Assembly (NCBI GenBank): GCA_035302405.1
Contig: DATGSR010000215.1
Coordinates: forward strand, 1-7,686
DNA length: 7,686 nt
DNA from: CALKWS01 sp035302405
GTDB taxonomy: Bacteria; Actinomycetota; Actinomycetes; Actinomycetales; Beutenbergiaceae
Reading direction: 5' to 3'
Shown here: piece after piece, positions 1-6,245 of the stretch
Numbering within the stretch: the stretch's first letter is position 1
Layout of the letters: every line of letters begins with the position of its first letter
Made by a program: the position numbers and the translations under genes
Notes under the pieces: generated by a model
Database searches by the model: none
The model's input: the letters and a program-made list of their open reading frames with translations, nothing else
What the model was told of the DNA's origin: nothing

Positions 1-1
1 G

Positions 2-193
2 AACGAGGATTCCGCGTGGATGCACTTGGCCCAACGCGGCTACGCGGCCCAGCGCGGAGCCGATTTCCACCTCGAGGGCCCCAGTGAGCCGCACCTGCGC
101 GTCTCGATCGCTTCCTATCGCGACGACCTGGACGCCCTTGCTCGCACTCTCATCGAGGCGGGCACCAGAGCGGATCCCTTCCCTTCGGCCTGA
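2..193 (+). CDS. C-terminal end of a PLP-aminotransferase-like protein, probably a MocR/PtsJ-type GntR regulator (partial, 5' end outside window)
   Basis: Reading from base 2 gives 63 codons ending in TGA at 191-193. The visible part has the layout of the small C-terminal domain of fold-type I aminotransferases as found in MocR-type regulators. An LAQRGYAAQRGADFHL segment (the family's 'ageing loop' position, typically L-x-x-R-G-x-x-V-x-x-G-x-x-F) is followed by PHLRVSIASY, which resembles the conserved strand carrying the Arg that binds the substrate carboxylate. A final helix, LDALARTLIEAG, follows. In MocR proteins this domain binds PLP or amino-acid-like effectors and controls an N-terminal GntR-type DNA-binding domain. 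That domain is not visible here, so a plain class I/II aminotransferase remains possible. The frame is open to the left edge and codon use matches the downstream genes. It lies about 200 bp upstream of a transporter operon on the same strand, so it could be the local regulator, but that is inference only. Confidence 0.6.
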   Translation, partial: NEDSAWMHLAQRGYAAQRGADFHLEGPSEPHLRVSIASYRDDLDALARTLIEAGTRADPFPSA

Positions 194-202
194 GGCCGTT
201 GG

Positions 203-257
203 GCGTCGCGTGCCGCGCCCCGCGGTCTGGCGCCGCGTGCCGTGCCCCCGCGGTCTG
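203..257 (+). repeat. Imperfect tandem repeat, two ~28-bp GC-rich units
   Basis: Bases 203-229 and 230-257 are two adjacent copies of a GC-rich unit that begins GCGYCGCGTGCCG and ends CCGCGGTCTG. They differ by two substitutions and one inserted C. They lie directly after the upstream stop codon and before the AT-rich promoter region. Each unit ends with the self-complementary hexamer CCGCGG. The pair could be a duplicated protein-binding site or a simple slippage duplication; the sequence does not say which. Confidence 0.7.
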
Positions 258-311
258 CTTGTGTCCTGTGCCAACGGCCACGCTGACCATATGTTCACAC
301 ACAAAGATTGC

Positions 312-340
312 TTGTTGGCCTATTGCGGAGCACATAAAGT
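312..340 (+). promoter_or_regulatory. Candidate promoter for the first transporter operon
   Basis: TTGTTG (312-317) and TAAAGT (335-340) are separated by 17 bases and resemble sigma-70-type -35 and -10 boxes (3/6 and 4/6 matches). They sit in a clearly AT-richer stretch, about 290-353, inside otherwise GC-rich DNA, 55 bases before the first gene. An imperfect dyad, ACATAA at 332-337 against TTATTGT at 347-353, overlaps the -10 side and could be an operator. An alternative pair is TTGCGG (323-328) with a -10 near 347-352. The AT-rich location supports a promoter; the exact boxes are a guess. Confidence 0.35.
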
Positions 341-395
341 TGATCCTTATTGTCCGACGGCGTAGGCCGGTCAGCGACCGCGAATAGAGGTGTCC

Positions 396-1379
396 ATGGT
401 CAGGTTCTTGGGCAACAGACTCATCAGTGCTGCCCTGATCATGTTCCTGGCGTCGGTGCTGATCTTCGTGCTGGTGGCTTCCTCCGGGGACCCGCTGTTC
501 GAACTGCGGGAACGCCAGCCCCCGGTTCCCGAGTCGGCCATCCAAGCCGAAGAGGCGCGCCTCGGGCTGGACCAGAACCTGCTGCAGCGCTACCTGGGCT
601 GGATCGGCGGAATATTCACCGGCGACTTCGGTCCCTCGGTGATCATCACCCGCGACATCGGCGCAGAACTGGCCACCCGCATCGGGGTCACCCTTCGGCT
701 CGTGGTGGTGGCCATCGCCATCGCCTTCATCCTGGCCTTCATCATCGGCACCGTCAGCGCCCTGTACCGGCGCCGCCTACCGGACTTCGTCCTCACACCG
801 GTGACGTTTTTGTTCCTGGCGATGCCTTCGTTCTGGTTGGCGGTGCTGCTCAAGCATTGGGCGGTGGCCACCAATGAGGCCACCGGCTACAAGATCTTCG
901 CCACCGTGGGCGCCAACTCCGTGCCCCCGCCGCAAGGGTTCTTCGCGATCGTGGCGGACACGGCAGCCCACCTGGTGCTGCCCACGATCGTGCTTGCGCT
1001 GATGCACGTGGCGGTGTGGAACCGTTACCAGCGCACGGCGGTCACAGAGAGCCTCAGCAGTGATCATCTGCGGTTCGGTGTGCTCAAGGGCCTTTCCCGC
1101 CGGCGATTGGTGCGCCATTATGCGGTGCGCCCAGCCCTGGTCCCGATCGTGACGATCGTTGCCCTGGACCTGCCGCTGTTGCTCTCCGGGGCGATCGTGA
1201 CCGAAACGGTGTTCCAGTGGCGCGGCATGGGCGACTTCCTGTTGGAGTCCATCCAGCTGCGGGACGTCAACGCCGTGCTGGCCTGGCTGCTCATCGCCGC
1301 CGGCGCCGTCATCATCTTCAACCTCATCGCCGACCTGTTGTACGCGGTGATCGACCCCCGGGTGCGTTATGACCGTTGA
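396..1379 (+). CDS. Dipeptide/oligopeptide-type ABC transporter permease, DppB/OppB-like
   Basis: This is a 327-residue inner-membrane subunit of a peptide-type ABC importer (BPD_transp_1 family). It pairs with a DppC-type permease to form the translocation path. Hydrophobic segments lie at about residues 9-29, 97-122, 131-155, 192-208, 247-270 and 293-319, giving the six membrane helices usual for DppB. The EAA loop that docks the ATPase is at about 218-251, with the core LKGLSRRRLVRHYAVRPALVP. The ending YAVIDPRVRYDR is typical of the family. I chose ATG 396 because AGAGG (386-390) lies five bases before it; GTG 390 would overlap that ribosome site and add only two residues. The segment between helices 3 and 4 (about 156-190, including VPPPQG) is extended and polar. 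The gene overlaps the next by 11 bases, so translation is probably coupled. No binding-protein gene precedes it, unlike the usual A-B-C-D-F order. The substrate is unknown. Confidence 0.92.
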   Translation: MVRFLGNRLISAALIMFLASVLIFVLVASSGDPLFELRERQPPVPESAIQAEEARLGLDQNLLQRYLGWIGGIFTGDFGPSVIITRDIGAELATRIGVTLRLVVVAIAIAFILAFIIGTVSALYRRRLPDFVLTPVTFLFLAMPSFWLAVLLKHWAVATNEATGYKIFATVGANSVPPPQGFFAIVADTAAHLVLPTIVLALMHVAVWNRYQRTAVTESLSSDHLRFGVLKGLSRRRLVRHYAVRPALVPIVTIVALDLPLLLSGAIVTETVFQWRGMGDFLLESIQLRDVNAVLAWLLIAAGAVIIFNLIADLLYAVIDPRVRYDR

Positions 1380-3309
1380 ATTGGACGTCGTCAGTCAGGA
1401 CGAAGGCCCCCGGCCCAACGGCAGCCGGTTCGCCGCCGCGCGGCGCCGATTCCTGGCCAACCGGATGGCGGTGGCCGCGCTAGTCACCCTGGCCGTGCTC
1501 ATCGCGATCGGCCTGATTGCCCCGCAACTGTGGACCTACGGGTACGGCGAGATCACCGACGACCTGAACCATTCCCCGAGCCTGGCGCACCCCATGGGCA
1601 CCGACGCGATCGGCCGAGACCTGTTCGCCCAGGTCCTGCGCGGCCTGCAGCAGTCCTTGCTCATCGCCTTCACCGTCACCGGTGTCAGCACCGTGATCGG
1701 ACTGACCATCGGGGTTGTCTCGGGTTACTTCGGCCGCTGGGTCGACTCCGCGCTGATGCGGCTGGTGGACCTGGTCCTCACGCTGCCCACCCTGGCCGTG
1801 GCCGCGTTCCTGGGTGCCAACGTCCGTGCCGGGGGCGTTTCCTGGCTCACGCTGTCCCTGGTGCTAGGTGCATTGATGTGGACCCCGCTGGCCCGGCTGG
1901 TGCGCGGGGTGGTGCTGGGTCTGCGGGAGTTGCCGTTCATCGACGCCGCCCGCGTGATGGGCGCCTCCCACGGCCGCACGCTGCTGCGCCACCTAGTGCC
2001 CAACGTCACCGACCACGTGATCATCGCCGCCACCCTGACCTTCGGCGCGGCGATCCTGACCGAAACGAGTCTGTCGTTCCTCGGGTTCGGGGTGCAGCCG
2101 CCGGACACCTCGTTGGGGCTGCTGGTCTCCACCGCGCAGTCCGCGCTGATCACCCGGCCCTGGTTGTTCTACTTCCCTGGGCTGCTGATCCTGCTACTGG
2201 TGCTGATCGTCAACTACCTCGGGGACGGGCTGCGCGATGCATTCAACCCCCGCAACGAGGTGGTCAACCCGCTGATCGACCCCCCTGGACTACGCCGCCG
2301 GCGCAAGGCCGAACGTCAAGCACGGGCCGGGCGCAAGACCAACGCCCAGCGGGGAGCACAGGGCGCAAACGAAGCGCAGCCCAAGCAAGCCTCGTCGCCA
2401 CAGCCTGAGCAAGCCTCGTCGCCGGATAGCGGCGCGGACGACGACGCAGGTTCTGCGCGCGCAGCCGGAACCGGTGGTGCACCGGCGGGTGATACAGCAA
2501 CGGGCGTGTCCTCAACGAGGGATCCAGTGGCCACAGTGCGCGACCTGACGATCTCCTTCGGCGACCGTCCCGCGGTCGACGGGATCAACCTGGACCTGCA
2601 ACCGGGTGAGGTACTGGCCCTGGTGGGCGAGTCCGGATCGGGCAAGACCCTCACCTCCATGTCGCTGGTCGGACTGCTGCCGCCGGGAGCCACCACCACC
2701 GGCCGGGTCAACGTGCTGGGTCAGGACGTGGACGGCTGGACGTTCGAGGACTGGCGCACACTGCGCGGTCGGCGCATAGCCGCGGTGCTCCAGGACCCCT
2801 CCACCTCGCTCAACCCCGTGCTGACGATCGGCACGCAATGCGCAGACACCTTGGCGGAAGCCGGCCTCACCGGCCCAAAGGCCCGCGAGCGCACCATCGA
2901 ACTCTTGGAGGCAGTCGCGATCCGCGAGCCGGAACGTCTGCTGGACCAATACCCGCACCAGTTGTCCGGCGGGATGCGTCAGCGGGTGGTGATCGCCCTG
3001 GCGATGGCCAACGACCCGGACATCATCATCGCCGACGAACCCACCACTGCCCTGGACGTGACCGTGCAGGCCCAGGTGATGCACACCCTGCGTCAAGCTC
3101 GGGAGCGCACCAATGCGGCGATGCTGTTCATCACCCATGACCTGGCTCTTGTTGCCGGCATCGCCGACCGGGTCGCGGTGATGCAGCAGGGCCGCGTGGT
3201 GGAGGTCGCCGACGTGCACAGCATCTTCAGTAACCCGAAGGACGAGTACACCCGCCGGTTGCTGGACCTGGCGCCGCGCCTGGCCGTAGCGGAAGAGGAG
3301 GCGCGATGA
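1369..3309 (+). CDS. Fused DppC-like permease and DppD-like ATPase of a peptide-type ABC importer
   Basis: This 646-residue protein joins two normally separate subunits. Residues 1-302 are a DppC-type permease: first helix about 33-51, the family motif HPMGTDAIGRDLFAQVLRG at 74-92, further helices at about 96-121, 134-150, 157-175, 215-231 and 264-284, and an EAA loop at about 192-213 (DAARVMGASHGRTLLRH). Residues 303-385 form a charged, Ala/Gln/Ser/Pro-rich linker. Residues 386-646 are a complete ABC ATPase: Walker A GESGSGKT 420-427, Q-loop Gln475, signature LSGGM 532-536, Walker B IIIADE 552-557, D-loop ALD 561-563, switch His590. All catalytic positions are intact. It ends about 56 residues after the His, without the Cys-containing tail often seen on DppD/OppD. 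Six helices place the permease C-terminus in the cytoplasm, where the ATPase must be. The start ATG 1369 overlaps the upstream gene and has only a weak ribosome site, consistent with coupled translation. Such permease/ATPase fusions are known in Actinobacteria. A separate start inside the gene is considered below. Confidence 0.93.
   Translation: MTVELDVVSQDEGPRPNGSRFAAARRRFLANRMAVAALVTLAVLIAIGLIAPQLWTYGYGEITDDLNHSPSLAHPMGTDAIGRDLFAQVLRGLQQSLLIAFTVTGVSTVIGLTIGVVSGYFGRWVDSALMRLVDLVLTLPTLAVAAFLGANVRAGGVSWLTLSLVLGALMWTPLARLVRGVVLGLRELPFIDAARVMGASHGRTLLRHLVPNVTDHVIIAATLTFGAAILTETSLSFLGFGVQPPDTSLGLLVSTAQSALITRPWLFYFPGLLILLLVLIVNYLGDGLRDAFNPRNEVVNPLIDPPGLRRRRKAERQARAGRKTNAQRGAQGANEAQPKQASSPQPEQASSPDSGADDDAGSARAAGTGGAPAGDTATGVSSTRDPVATVRDLTISFGDRPAVDGINLDLQPGEVLALVGESGSGKTLTSMSLVGLLPPGATTTGRVNVLGQDVDGWTFEDWRTLRGRRIAAVLQDPSTSLNPVLTIGTQCADTLAEAGLTGPKARERTIELLEAVAIREPERLLDQYPHQLSGGMRQRVVIALAMANDPDIIIADEPTTALDVTVQAQVMHTLRQARERTNAAMLFITHDLALVAGIADRVAVMQQGRVVEVADVHSIFSNPKDEYTRRLLDLAPRLAVAEEEAR
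2377..2423 (+). repeat. In-frame 24-bp tandem duplication in the permease-ATPase linker
   Basis: Bases 2377-2399 and 2401-2423 are near-identical 23-mers (two mismatches) with a 24-base period. The last 16 bases of each, AGCAAGCCTCGTCGCC, are exact copies at 2384-2399 and 2408-2423. Because the period is eight codons, the frame is kept and the protein reads QPKQASSP then QPEQASSP. This shows that the linker can change length without breaking the fusion. Confidence 0.85.
2517..2529 (+). promoter_or_regulatory. Possible internal ribosome site and GTG start for a stand-alone ATPase
   Basis: GAGGGA (2517-2522) is followed after four bases by an in-frame GTG (2527-2529, residue 387). This sits exactly at the boundary between the low-complexity linker and the ATPase fold. 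Initiation here would give a 260-residue DppD-like protein with all nucleotide-binding motifs. It may be the relic of the start of a once separate dppD gene or may still be used. The four-base spacing is short, so use is uncertain. Confidence 0.3.
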
Positions 3310-4199
3310 GTAAGGACTTGGGCAACGATCCGCGGCCGCTTTTGCAGGTGCAGGACCTGGTCAAGCACTTCAAGGCCCCTCGATCTCGGCGCCGGGATGG
3401 CCAGAGCGTCGTACACGCCGTGTGCGGCGTCTCTTTCGAGGTCCCCAAGGCCAAGACATTCGGGATCGTGGGCGAATCCGGCTCGGGCAAGACAACGGTG
3501 CTGCGTACCGTCCTCGGCCTACACCCGGCCACAGCCGGGCGAGTGGTGTTCGACTCGGCCACCGTGGGAGAGATGGCGCGTGAAGAGTTGGCGGAGTTCC
3601 GCCGTCGCGTAGCGGTGGTCTTCCAGGACCCGTACACCTCCCTGGACCCGCGGATGACCGTGCACCAACTATTGGCCGAGCCCGCCAAGATCCAACGCAC
3701 CGGTCATGATGAACGCCGCACCCGGGAACTGTTGGACCTGGTTCGGCTGCCCTCCGACGCGGCCGAGCGATACCCGCATGAATTCTCCGGAGGCCAACGC
3801 CAGCGGATCGCCATCGCACGTGCCCTCGCGCTGGAGCCGGATCTGGTGGTCCTTGATGAACCCGTGTCCGCGCTGGACGTCACCGTGCAGGCGGAGATCC
3901 TCACGCTGCTGCAGTCGCTGCAGCAGGATCGCGGGGTCTCCTACTTGTTGGTTACCCATGACTTGGCGGTGGTGGCCGACCTGGCGCATCACATCGGCGT
4001 CATGCAACTGGGACGCATGGTCGAACAAGGCCCCACCGGCGATGTCATCGGTCGGCCGCAGGACCCCTACACCCAGGCACTGCTGGCGGCCGTTCCCGTC
4101 CCTGACCCGGCGATCGAACGGGCGAAACCACCGCCGCGACCGGGTGTGGCAGCAGATCGCGTGAGCGGTGCGGAATGCCCGCACGGCGAGCGTGTTTGA
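3306..4199 (+). CDS. Dipeptide/oligopeptide-type ABC transporter ATPase, DppF/OppF-like
   Basis: This is a 297-residue cytoplasmic ATPase, the expected partner of the fused DppD domain; together they would make the D/F ATPase heterodimer that powers uptake. Motifs: Walker A GESGSGKT 56-63, Q-loop Gln107 in VVFQDPYTSLDPRMTV, signature FSGGQ 160-164, Walker B LVVLDE with Asp184 and Glu185, D-loop ALD 189-191, switch His218. FSGGQRQRI and the DPYTSLDPRM stretch are typical of the F subunit, whereas LSGGM in the upstream protein is typical of D. Both ATP sites look competent. The tail (about 255-297) is short and Pro/Arg-rich and lacks a full Cys-rich oligopeptide-transporter C-terminal domain. 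ATG 3306 overlaps the upstream stop as ATGA, with AGGAGG at 3296-3301, so the two genes are translationally coupled. It is the last gene of this operon: 378 noncoding bases follow. Confidence 0.93.
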   Translation: MSKDLGNDPRPLLQVQDLVKHFKAPRSRRRDGQSVVHAVCGVSFEVPKAKTFGIVGESGSGKTTVLRTVLGLHPATAGRVVFDSATVGEMAREELAEFRRRVAVVFQDPYTSLDPRMTVHQLLAEPAKIQRTGHDERRTRELLDLVRLPSDAAERYPHEFSGGQRQRIAIARALALEPDLVVLDEPVSALDVTVQAEILTLLQSLQQDRGVSYLLVTHDLAVVADLAHHIGVMQLGRMVEQGPTGDVIGRPQDPYTQALLAAVPVPDPAIERAKPPPRPGVAADRVSGAECPHGERV

Positions 4200-4209
4200 G
4201 GATCGCCAG

Positions 4210-4267
4210 ATCGTACCTTTACCCGCGTCGCACATCGCACCTGTGCCAGCGCTGCAGATCGCACCTG
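4210..4267 (+). repeat. Three short direct repeats at an exact 24-bp period
   Basis: ATCGTACCTT (4210), ATCGCACCTG (4234) and ATCGCACCTG (4258) start exactly 24 bases apart. The second and third decamers are identical, and CC recurs at the same offset after each. Outside the core the units diverge: about 17/24 matches between units 1 and 2, and 13/24 between 2 and 3. The array starts 11 bases after the operon's stop codon. It could be a protein-binding array or a decayed tandem duplication. Confidence 0.55.
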
Positions 4268-4291
4268 GTCCCGGTGCTACCGACCCGCGCT

Positions 4292-4335
4292 AGAGCCGGC
4301 CGCGATCCCCGAGTTGCTCCGTGCAAGCCGGCTCT
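4292..4335 (+). terminator. GC-rich inverted repeat, possible terminator of the first operon
   Basis: AGAGCCGGC (4292-4300) and GCCGGCTCT (4327-4335) are perfect nine-base complements around a 26-base loop. The loop contains a smaller TTGC/GCAA pair (4314-4317 with 4323-4326) that would stack next to the outer stem. It lies about 90 bases after the last stop codon of the operon and before the next promoter candidate. No T-run follows, and the loop is long for an intrinsic terminator, so it could instead be another RNA structure. Confidence 0.35.
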
Positions 4336-4412
4336 CGCCGTCCGTGGCATCTCGCCCAGCCCGTACGAGCGACTTCCGAGTGATCGATAGGAGGCCTGAA
4401 GCCGCCCAGAGC

Positions 4413-4427
4413 AACTTTCTTAAAGTT
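4413..4427. promoter_or_regulatory. Candidate operator palindrome upstream of the binding-protein gene
   Basis: AACTTTCTTAAAGTT is a perfect inverted repeat with six-base arms and a three-base centre. It is distinctly AT-rich against its surroundings and ends where a weak -35 candidate begins. Arm length and placement suit a repressor or activator site. No cognate regulator can be identified in the window beyond the partial MocR-like protein. Confidence 0.4.
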
Positions 4428-4453
4428 TGGCTTGCTGAAAGCTGAGGTAACAT
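4427..4453 (+). promoter_or_regulatory. Candidate promoter for the second transporter operon
   Basis: TTGGCT (4427-4432, 4/6 to the -35 consensus) and TAACAT (4448-4453, 4/6 to the -10 consensus) are 15 bases apart, shorter than the preferred 17. They are the best pair in this gap and lie beside the AT-rich palindrome. The leader to the start codon would be about 118 bases. The exact boxes are uncertain. Confidence 0.25.
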
Positions 4454-4577
4454 CCATCCCGGGCAAAGAACGGCAGATTGCCGACGTTATGGAGTTAACG
4501 CGAGTGCTTCACCGATTGCTTCAACGGCGCGCTGCCCTGTTTGCCTCGTCCCTGAGCGGAGACTTCGAGAGGATTTC

Positions 4578-6197
4578 ATGACGACTTCCAATGCCAAGAG
4601 CGGTTGGTCAAGGAACCGAGTGCGTACCGTCATCGTCGCAAGTGCCGCCGCGCTGGTTCTCGCTGCGTGCGGGGGTGCCGACAACGGTGACGCAGAGGAG
4701 GCAGAAGCCCCGGCTGAGCGCGGCACGGAAGACACCGAGTTGCGGATTCGGACGGTCATGGACATCAGGTCCCTGGACCCCAACGTGATGCCGGCGACCA
4801 CTGACGACGCGATCGCGATGACGATCATGGAAGGGCTCGTCGCCTACGAACCGGGCGGGAGCGGTGAACTCATCAACGTTCTGGCGGAAGAGATCGAGAT
4901 CTCCGACGACGGCACTGAAGTCGACTTCAAACTCCGCGAGGGTGTTCAGTTCCAGGGCGGATACGGCGAGTTGACCGCCGAGGACGTCAAATTCTCCTTC
5001 GAACGCAGCGCCGGCCTGATCGAGTCCGAAGTGCCGGCCAGTTACGCAGACGACTGGGCGGCACTCGAAGAAGTCGAGGTGACCGGCGACTACACCGGCA
5101 TCATTCACCTCAACGCACCCTTCGCCCCCCTCATGACCAACACCCTGCCGGGCAACGCCGGCTTGATCGTGCCGCAGGAAGCCGTCGAGGAACGCGGCGA
5201 GGACTTCGGAACCGATCCCGTGGGCACCGGCCCCTACCAGTGGGTCGACTGGAACCCGGGGCAGGAAATCACCGTCGAGCGGTACGAGGACTACCACGGC
5301 GGCATGTGGGACTACCTCGATGAGCCGCAGTGGGAACGTATCGTGTGGGTGCCGATCGAGGACGGCACCGCCGCCGACATCGCGCTCGAGACGGGCGATG
5401 TCGACATGGGTCAGATCAGCACCGGCGCCGTCGAGCGGTTCGAGGCGAGTGAACACTTCGTCGTCGACCCGCTGGCCACGTTCGACTACGGCTTCATCGG
5501 CATGAACGTGGAGGACGAAGTGCTTTCGGACGTCAACGTGCGCCGCGCCGTCCGGGCCGCGTTGGACATCGACTCCATGATCGTCGCCGGTTTCGATGGG
5601 CAGGTTGAACGGGCCAACGCGCTGATCGCGCCCGATATGCCCGTCGGCCACTGGGCGGACGCACCGGTGTACCAGCCCGACCCCGAAGAAGCGATGTCCT
5701 ACCTCGAGGAAGCGGGGGCCAGTGACCTCACGCTCAACATGATCATCGACGGGCAGGTCGGCTCGGAGGCGATCGCCGAGATCGCCCAGGCCAACTTGGC
5801 CGAGATCGGCATCGACCTGGAGATCGAACTGCTCGATTCCGGGCAGTACCGCGAATCGGCTCAGGCCGGCAACCACCAGTTGTTCTACATCTCCTTCAGC
5901 AACACCGCCGACCCGTCCTGGGCCACGGTCTGGTTCAGTTGCGAACAGGTGGGCGACTGGAACTACAACCACTGGTGCAACGAGGAGTACCAGCAGTTGC
6001 ACGAGGACGCCCTGGCCGAGACCGACCCGGACACGCGTCACGAGATGTACGTGCGCATGCAGGAACTGATGGACGAGGACGCGGTCGCCTCGTGGGTGAT
6101 GTACCGGACGAACCTCTACGCCTACAACTCGGACATGGAGATCACCCTGGTCCCCGAGCGCTACGGCAAATACCTGGCGTACGACTTCCGCCGGTGA
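4578..6197 (+). CDS. Family 5 substrate-binding lipoprotein of a peptide-type ABC importer (DppA/OppA-like)
   Basis: This 539-residue extracellular receptor captures substrate and delivers it to the membrane permease pair. The N-terminus is a lipoprotein signal: Arg residues at 12-16, a hydrophobic stretch 18-28, and lipobox LAAC with Cys31 as the lipidation site. A very acidic flexible stretch (about 34-53) follows and would hold the domain off the membrane. The SBP_bac_5 domain covers about 55-535. The family signature region is at about 103-143 (AEEIEISDDG ... LTAEDVKFSFERS), and the DPVGTGPYQW segment is at 213-222. Cys455 and Cys467, in FSCEQVGDWNYNHWC, match in position a Cys pair that I recall forming a disulfide in E. 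coli DppA. The whole protein is rich in Asp and Glu, as is common for secreted actinobacterial proteins. ATG 4578 is preceded by GAGAGGA with a four-base spacer. The next gene begins 48 bases downstream, so it is the first gene of the second operon. The substrate is unassigned. Confidence 0.94.
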   Translation: MTTSNAKSGWSRNRVRTVIVASAAALVLAACGGADNGDAEEAEAPAERGTEDTELRIRTVMDIRSLDPNVMPATTDDAIAMTIMEGLVAYEPGGSGELINVLAEEIEISDDGTEVDFKLREGVQFQGGYGELTAEDVKFSFERSAGLIESEVPASYADDWAALEEVEVTGDYTGIIHLNAPFAPLMTNTLPGNAGLIVPQEAVEERGEDFGTDPVGTGPYQWVDWNPGQEITVERYEDYHGGMWDYLDEPQWERIVWVPIEDGTAADIALETGDVDMGQISTGAVERFEASEHFVVDPLATFDYGFIGMNVEDEVLSDVNVRRAVRAALDIDSMIVAGFDGQVERANALIAPDMPVGHWADAPVYQPDPEEAMSYLEEAGASDLTLNMIIDGQVGSEAIAEIAQANLAEIGIDLEIELLDSGQYRESAQAGNHQLFYISFSNTADPSWATVWFSCEQVGDWNYNHWCNEEYQQLHEDALAETDPDTRHEMYVRMQELMDEDAVASWVMYRTNLYAYNSDMEITLVPERYGKYLAYDFRR

Positions 6198-6245
6198 GAC
6201 CGGTGACCGGCCACAGGTGGCTCGGACGCGGATGAGGGTGGTGAC

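Larger units (their letters stand above)
4200..4577. other. 378-bp intergenic region between the two transporter modules
   Basis: I find no convincing gene here. Open frames are short, overlap the upstream ATPase end, or lack a start next to a ribosome site. AGGAGG at 4389-4394 has no ATG or GTG at a usable distance. The region holds, in order, a 24-bp-periodic repeat (4210-4267), a GC-rich inverted repeat (4292-4335), an AT-rich palindrome with a promoter candidate (4413-4453), and a leader of about 120 bases. That leader contains two TGCTTCA copies 12 bases apart (4505 and 4517). The ribosome site for the binding-protein gene, GAGAGGA, is at 4567-4573. Confidence 0.7.

Noticed and set aside
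186..198. CGGCC-TGA-GGCCG hairpin over the stop codon of the partial upstream gene
   Set aside because: Five base pairs with a three-base loop and no T-run is too weak to call a terminator in GC-rich DNA.
350..877. 175-codon + strand frame overlapping the first DppB-like gene
   Set aside because: The DppB-like frame shows clear family features over the same bases; this one is a low-complexity His/Arg/Gly-rich shadow.
1530..2408. 292-codon + strand frame inside the fusion gene
   Set aside because: The product is a Pro/Arg/His/Ala-rich out-of-frame reading of the permease part; no recognisable domain.
4175..4390. 71-codon + strand frame across the end of the DppF-like gene and the intergenic gap
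   Set aside because: It starts inside the ATPase gene, is Arg/Pro-rich without recognisable features, and its end coincides with noncoding repeats.
4608..6041. 477-codon open frame on the - strand, antisense to the binding-protein gene
   Set aside because: It is a codon-phase shadow of the strongly supported family 5 binding-protein gene in GC-rich DNA; its translation shows no family motif and it has no supporting neighbours.
6191..6206. CCGGTGA repeated with a nine-base period at the end of the binding-protein gene
   Set aside because: Seven-base repeats of this composition are expected by chance; no link to any function.
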